The position numbers and the translations under genes are program-made. 8,055 nucleotides of DNA from an uncultured Clostridia bacterium (GTDB lineage: Bacteria; Bacillota; Clostridia; Christensenellales; UBA1242): positions 1 through 8,055 of the forward strand of contig CAMOCI010000027.1 in NCBI GenBank assembly GCA_946610635.1, given 5' to 3'. Shown piece after piece: positions 5,497-8,055 of this stretch (positions are counted from its first letter, which is position 1; each line of letters starts with the position of its first letter). Under the pieces are notes generated by a model. The model saw only the letters and a list, made by a program, of their open reading frames with translations. It was not told the DNA's origin and made no database searches.

Positions 5497-6153
5497 TTAA
5501 TCACTATCAGTTTTATAAATCCAACTTCTATCAAAACATTCGTTTTTATTTTTTTCAATTAACTTAACATCACAGTTATTCATATATGGTTCTTCACAAA
5601 ACCACTCTGGGCTGTAATTAAAATATGCCATTTGAAGTGTTTTTAAAAATGCTCCGTGAGAAACTATAAAAAAGTTTTCATCTCCAGTTTTAACATCTCT
5701 AAATAGTGTGTTTAAAAAAAGCCTTGCACGTACAAACACATCAAAGTTACTTTCTCCTAATGGAAACTTAGTAAAAAAATAACCCTCATGTTCATACATC
5801 CAATTTTGATATTCCCAGGCATCTTTATATTTTATGCGTTCTTCATTTTTTAAATTATCAAAAAGTCCAAATTGCCTTTCTATTAAAATTGCATCTTCTT
5901 TTATGGTTTTGATGTCAAGATATTTGTTTATTATTTTTGCAGTTTGCCTTGTTCTTTCAAATGGGCTAACAAACAGTGTGGCATTTTTTATATCAATATC
6001 ATTTTCTTTACAATAGTTTTTTAAAAACAATCCACAATCATTTGCCTGCTTAATTCCTTTTTCTGTTAATGGCACTTTAAAATCTGGGTAGTTTTCAATA
6101 TTACTAAATGCATTTTGTGTGCTTTCGCCATGTCTTATCAAAAATATTTTCAT
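5497..6153 (-). CDS. Histidine phosphatase family protein (phosphoglycerate mutase-like)
   Basis: A branch-1 histidine phosphatase of 218 residues, close to the usual length. The phospho-accepting motif is LIRHGES (5-11, His8). The second arginine motif SPFERTRQTA (63-72) carries Arg67, an acidic residue is at Glu93 in IERQFGLFD, and the second catalytic histidine is His166 in VSHGAF. The enzyme would remove phosphate from a small metabolite or protein; members include cobalamin-pathway phosphatases, broad phosphatases and mutases, and the sequence does not choose among them. The start is secure because the RHG motif begins at residue 7 and a stop codon lies just upstream in frame. There is no Shine-Dalgarno sequence, but a strong promoter places transcription at the ATG itself. 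A single gene, divergent from the HAD phosphatase gene and convergent to the zinc-ribbon gene. Confidence 0.92.
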   Translation of the reverse strand: MKIFLIRHGESTQNAFSNIENYPDFKVPLTEKGIKQANDCGLFLKNYCKENDIDIKNATLFVSPFERTRQTAKIINKYLDIKTIKEDAILIERQFGLFDNLKNEERIKYKDAWEYQNWMYEHEGYFFTKFPLGESNFDVFVRARLFLNTLFRDVKTGDENFFIVSHGAFLKTLQMAYFNYSPEWFCEEPYMNNCDVKLIEKNKNECFDRSWIYKTDSD

Positions 6154-6159
6154 GGGCTT

Positions 6160-6188
6160 ATATTACCATATATATTTTAATATGGCAA
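6160..6188 (-). promoter_or_regulatory. Promoter of the histidine phosphatase gene, predicting a leaderless mRNA
   Basis: On the minus strand TTGCCA (6188-6183), a 17-bp spacer and TAATAT (6165-6160) are preceded by an extended -10 TGG (6168-6166). Seven bases past the -10 is the A of the ATG at 6153. Both the expected start point and the absence of a ribosome binding site fit a leaderless transcript. Confidence 0.6.
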
Positions 6189-6269
6189 ATAAAATTTTTT
6201 TAAACAAATTTATTTTTATAAATATATAATATTTTTGATTAATGTTATCAAAAAATTTGAAAAACGGTA

Positions 6270-6298
6270 TTGACACATCAACAAAAATATTATAACAT
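6270..6298 (+). promoter_or_regulatory. Promoter of the HAD-family phosphatase gene
   Basis: A consensus TTGACA (6270-6275) is followed 17 bp on by TAACAT (6293-6298). A closer-to-consensus TATAAC at 6291 would give a 15-bp spacer. The leader would be about 20 bases and holds the strong ribosome binding site AAAAGGAG (6313-6320). Confidence 0.6.
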
Positions 6299-6325
6299 AT
6301 ACTATATACTACAAAAGGAGAATTT

Positions 6326-7159
6326 ATGAAACAAACAAAAGTTGCAATAGTATATGATTTTGATAAAACGCTATCAACTGATGATATGCAAGCATTTGGA
6401 TTTATTCAAGGGCTTGACATGGAAGTTAATGATTTTTGGAGTGATTGTGGAGTGTTTAGCAAACAACATGGTTGCGAAAATATTTTAACATATATGTATT
6501 TAATGGTTAAATACAGCAAAGAAAAAGGTAAACCTATAACAAGAGAGTACTTAAAAAGTTGTGGCCAACAAGTTAAATTTTTTGAAGGTGTAACAACATG
6601 GTTTGATAGAATTAACAAGTTTGGCAAAGAAATGGGTGTTGAAGTTGAACACTATGTTATTTCTAGTGGAATAAAAGAGATTATCGAAGGTACAGAAATA
6701 GCAAATAAATTTAAAGAAGTTTATGCTTGTGATTTTGTTTATGAAAACGATATTCCTGTTTGGCCAGCATTATGTTTAAATTATACTAACAAAACCCAGT
6801 TTTTATATAGAATCAACAAAGGTTGTTTGGATATTTTGGATAGAACAGTTAACGAAGAAATGGCTCATGAAAAAAGAGCAATACCATTTTCTAATATAAT
6901 TTATGTTGGTGATAGTGAAACAGATATTCCTTGCATGAGATTGATATATAAATATGGTGGGACTGCAGTTGGTTTGTATCAACCAAACACAAAAAATGAA
7001 ACATACTTAAGAGATTTGTTAAGACGTAATCGTATTAGTTTTGTTGCAAAGGCAAATTACACAGAAGGTGAAGAACTTGACACCGTTATAAAAAGTGTTA
7101 TAACAAAAGTTAAAGCACAAAGTATTTTAGATAATGTAAATCAAAATCAAAAAAAGTAA
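6326..7159 (+). CDS. HAD-superfamily hydrolase (phosphoserine phosphatase-like)
   Basis: A 277-residue phosphatase of the haloacid dehalogenase fold. Motif I is at 8-16 (IVYDFDKTL) with nucleophile Asp11 and acid/base Asp13. Motif II is VISSG (111-115), the motif III lysine is probably Lys156 (NKTQFL), and motif IV is YVGDSETD (193-200) with Asp196 and Asp200 to hold Mg2+. The long insertion between motifs I and II is a helical C1-type cap, as in the phosphoserine phosphatase branch. The substrate is unknown, and the protein is longer than SerB-type enzymes, so I give no gene name. The start is supported by AAAAGGAG six bases upstream. It has its own promoter and a terminator directly after the stop, so it is monocistronic. 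Confidence 0.9.
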   Translation: MKQTKVAIVYDFDKTLSTDDMQAFGFIQGLDMEVNDFWSDCGVFSKQHGCENILTYMYLMVKYSKEKGKPITREYLKSCGQQVKFFEGVTTWFDRINKFGKEMGVEVEHYVISSGIKEIIEGTEIANKFKEVYACDFVYENDIPVWPALCLNYTNKTQFLYRINKGCLDILDRTVNEEMAHEKRAIPFSNIIYVGDSETDIPCMRLIYKYGGTAVGLYQPNTKNETYLRDLLRRNRISFVAKANYTEGEELDTVIKSVITKVKAQSILDNVNQNQKK

Positions 7160-7197
7160 AAAAATCTTGAAGTTGAGTAATCAATTTCAAGATTTTT
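7160..7197. terminator. Bidirectional terminator between the HAD gene and proS
   Basis: A continuous 17-bp stem (left arm 7160-7176, right arm 7181-7197, one G·U pair) encloses the loop GTAA. The arms begin AAAAATCTTGAA and end TTCAAGATTTTT, so both strands get a U tract. The left arm starts immediately after the HAD stop codon; proS ends at 7237 on the other strand. Confidence 0.9.
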
Positions 7198-7236
7198 ATT
7201 GGTTTGTTATCACAATAATTCATTTTTATGTTTTAT

Positions 7237-8055
7237 TTAATATTTTTTGCTTGCAACATCTTTGCAAAAGTTTTCAAAATCTTCTAGTTTTATACTTTGT
7301 TTTTCGCCAGTTTTGTTATTTTCAACTTCTAAACAATTTTCTTCTAAACTTCTGCCAAAGACAACAGTAAAAGGTGTGCCGCAAATTTTGCTATCTTTAA
7401 TCTTCATACCTATTGATACATCTTTTCTGTCATCAAATAAAACCTGTATGCCTTTATTTTGTAGTGAATTATATATTTTTTCTGCAAGTTCTAACTTTTG
7501 TTCATCATCATTTTTTGTTACAAAGTAGAATGTGTATGGTGATAGTTCTACGGGCAAAGCTATTCCTTCAAATTTGCCATCTTTTTTAACAATAGCATTT
7601 TCGTAAATAAATGCAAGTGTACGGCTAACGCCAATACCATAGCAACCCATAACATAAGGTTTTAATGAGCCGTCAGCATCAACAAACATTCCGTTCATAG
7701 TGCTACTATATTTTTCGCCAAGTTGAAATATATGCCCAAGTTCTACTGTTCTTTTTTGAACAAGTCTACCAAAATTGTAAATACCATAATTTTTTTCTAA
7801 ATATTCTTTAAAGTCTGTTCTTTCTAGCAGTTCACTGTTAAAAGCTTTGCCTGTTTGTTCGTCGTAGTAAACAATATCTTCGCCAATTTCGCTTAAAGTC
7901 ATAAATTCTTCACTTTTTGCGCCACCTATACTGCCACTATCTGCACCAACTGGAATAACAGGTATGCCTAATTTTTTAAATATTTCAAAATAAGCTTGCT
8001 TGATATTTTGATATTCTGCTTCTAATGCTGCTTTGTCTTTTCCAAAGCTATATGC
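7237..8055 (-). CDS. proS: Prolyl-tRNA synthetase, C-terminal part (5' end beyond window), INS editing domain absent
   Basis: Class II synthetase that charges tRNA-Pro. The frame is open to the window edge, giving 272 visible residues; the Met at 7902 is internal. In order there are AYSFGKDKAALEAEY, VGADSGSIGGAKSEEFM, then GEDIVYYDEQ, and motif 3 ELGHIFQLGEKYS followed by MGCYGIGVSRTLAF. The C-terminal anticodon-binding domain runs from about YFVTKNDDEQ to the end, with LFDDRKDVSIGMKIKDSKICG. In E. coli-type ProRS about 190 residues (the INS domain, which removes Ala from tRNA-Pro) lie between GED and the GHIF motif; here there are only 44. This is therefore the INS-less form. The junction reads smoothly, so I infer a natural short type and not a frameshift. 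Confidence 0.96.
   Translation of the reverse strand, partial: AYSFGKDKAALEAEYQNIKQAYFEIFKKLGIPVIPVGADSGSIGGAKSEEFMTLSEIGEDIVYYDEQTGKAFNSELLERTDFKEYLEKNYGIYNFGRLVQKRTVELGHIFQLGEKYSSTMNGMFVDADGSLKPYVMGCYGIGVSRTLAFIYENAIVKKDGKFEGIALPVELSPYTFYFVTKNDDEQKLELAEKIYNSLQNKGIQVLFDDRKDVSIGMKIKDSKICGTPFTVVFGRSLEENCLEVENNKTGEKQSIKLEDFENFCKDVASKKY

Overview
The window comes from an AT-rich bacterial chromosome. Clear AGGAG-type ribosome binding sites, a KtrAB-type potassium system and A/U-flanked hairpin terminators point to a low-GC Bacillota (Clostridia-like, perhaps an uncultured gut lineage). The rank is inference; no rRNA or other marker gene settles it.

Layout. Positions 1-1461 hold the end of a TrkH/KtrB potassium channel gene and its RCK-domain partner (KtrA-type), closed by a terminator at 1466-1495. 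A short-chain dehydrogenase (1588-2442) lies on the minus strand. Positions 2443-3152 have no protein gene. They hold an intact minus-strand tRNA-Trp (2753-2828) with an encoded CCA end, set in an unusual nest of repeats: tRNA-Trp 5' and 3' fragments outside it, two divergent copies of a three-hairpin element in opposite orientations, and a nearly identical 87/88-bp direct repeat carrying tRNA tail plus terminator. Next comes a likely hisS operon: histidyl-tRNA synthetase (3153-4445) and a Gly/His-rich membrane protein with a C-terminal zinc ribbon (4470-5333). A convergent histidine phosphatase gene (5497-6153, minus) shares a terminator with that operon. It is divergent from a HAD-family phosphatase gene (6326-7159), and each has its own recognisable promoter between them. 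The window ends inside prolyl-tRNA synthetase (7237-8055, minus), which lacks the usual large editing insertion.

How the parts work together. Two aminoacyl-tRNA synthetases and a tRNA gene lie within about 5 kb, but as separate transcription units. KtrB and KtrA would form one K+ uptake complex. The two phosphatases and the dehydrogenase are metabolic genes whose substrates cannot be named from sequence. I see no CRISPR array, transposase, phage gene or defence gene. The best candidate for something undescribed is the tRNA-Trp locus at about 2500-3000.
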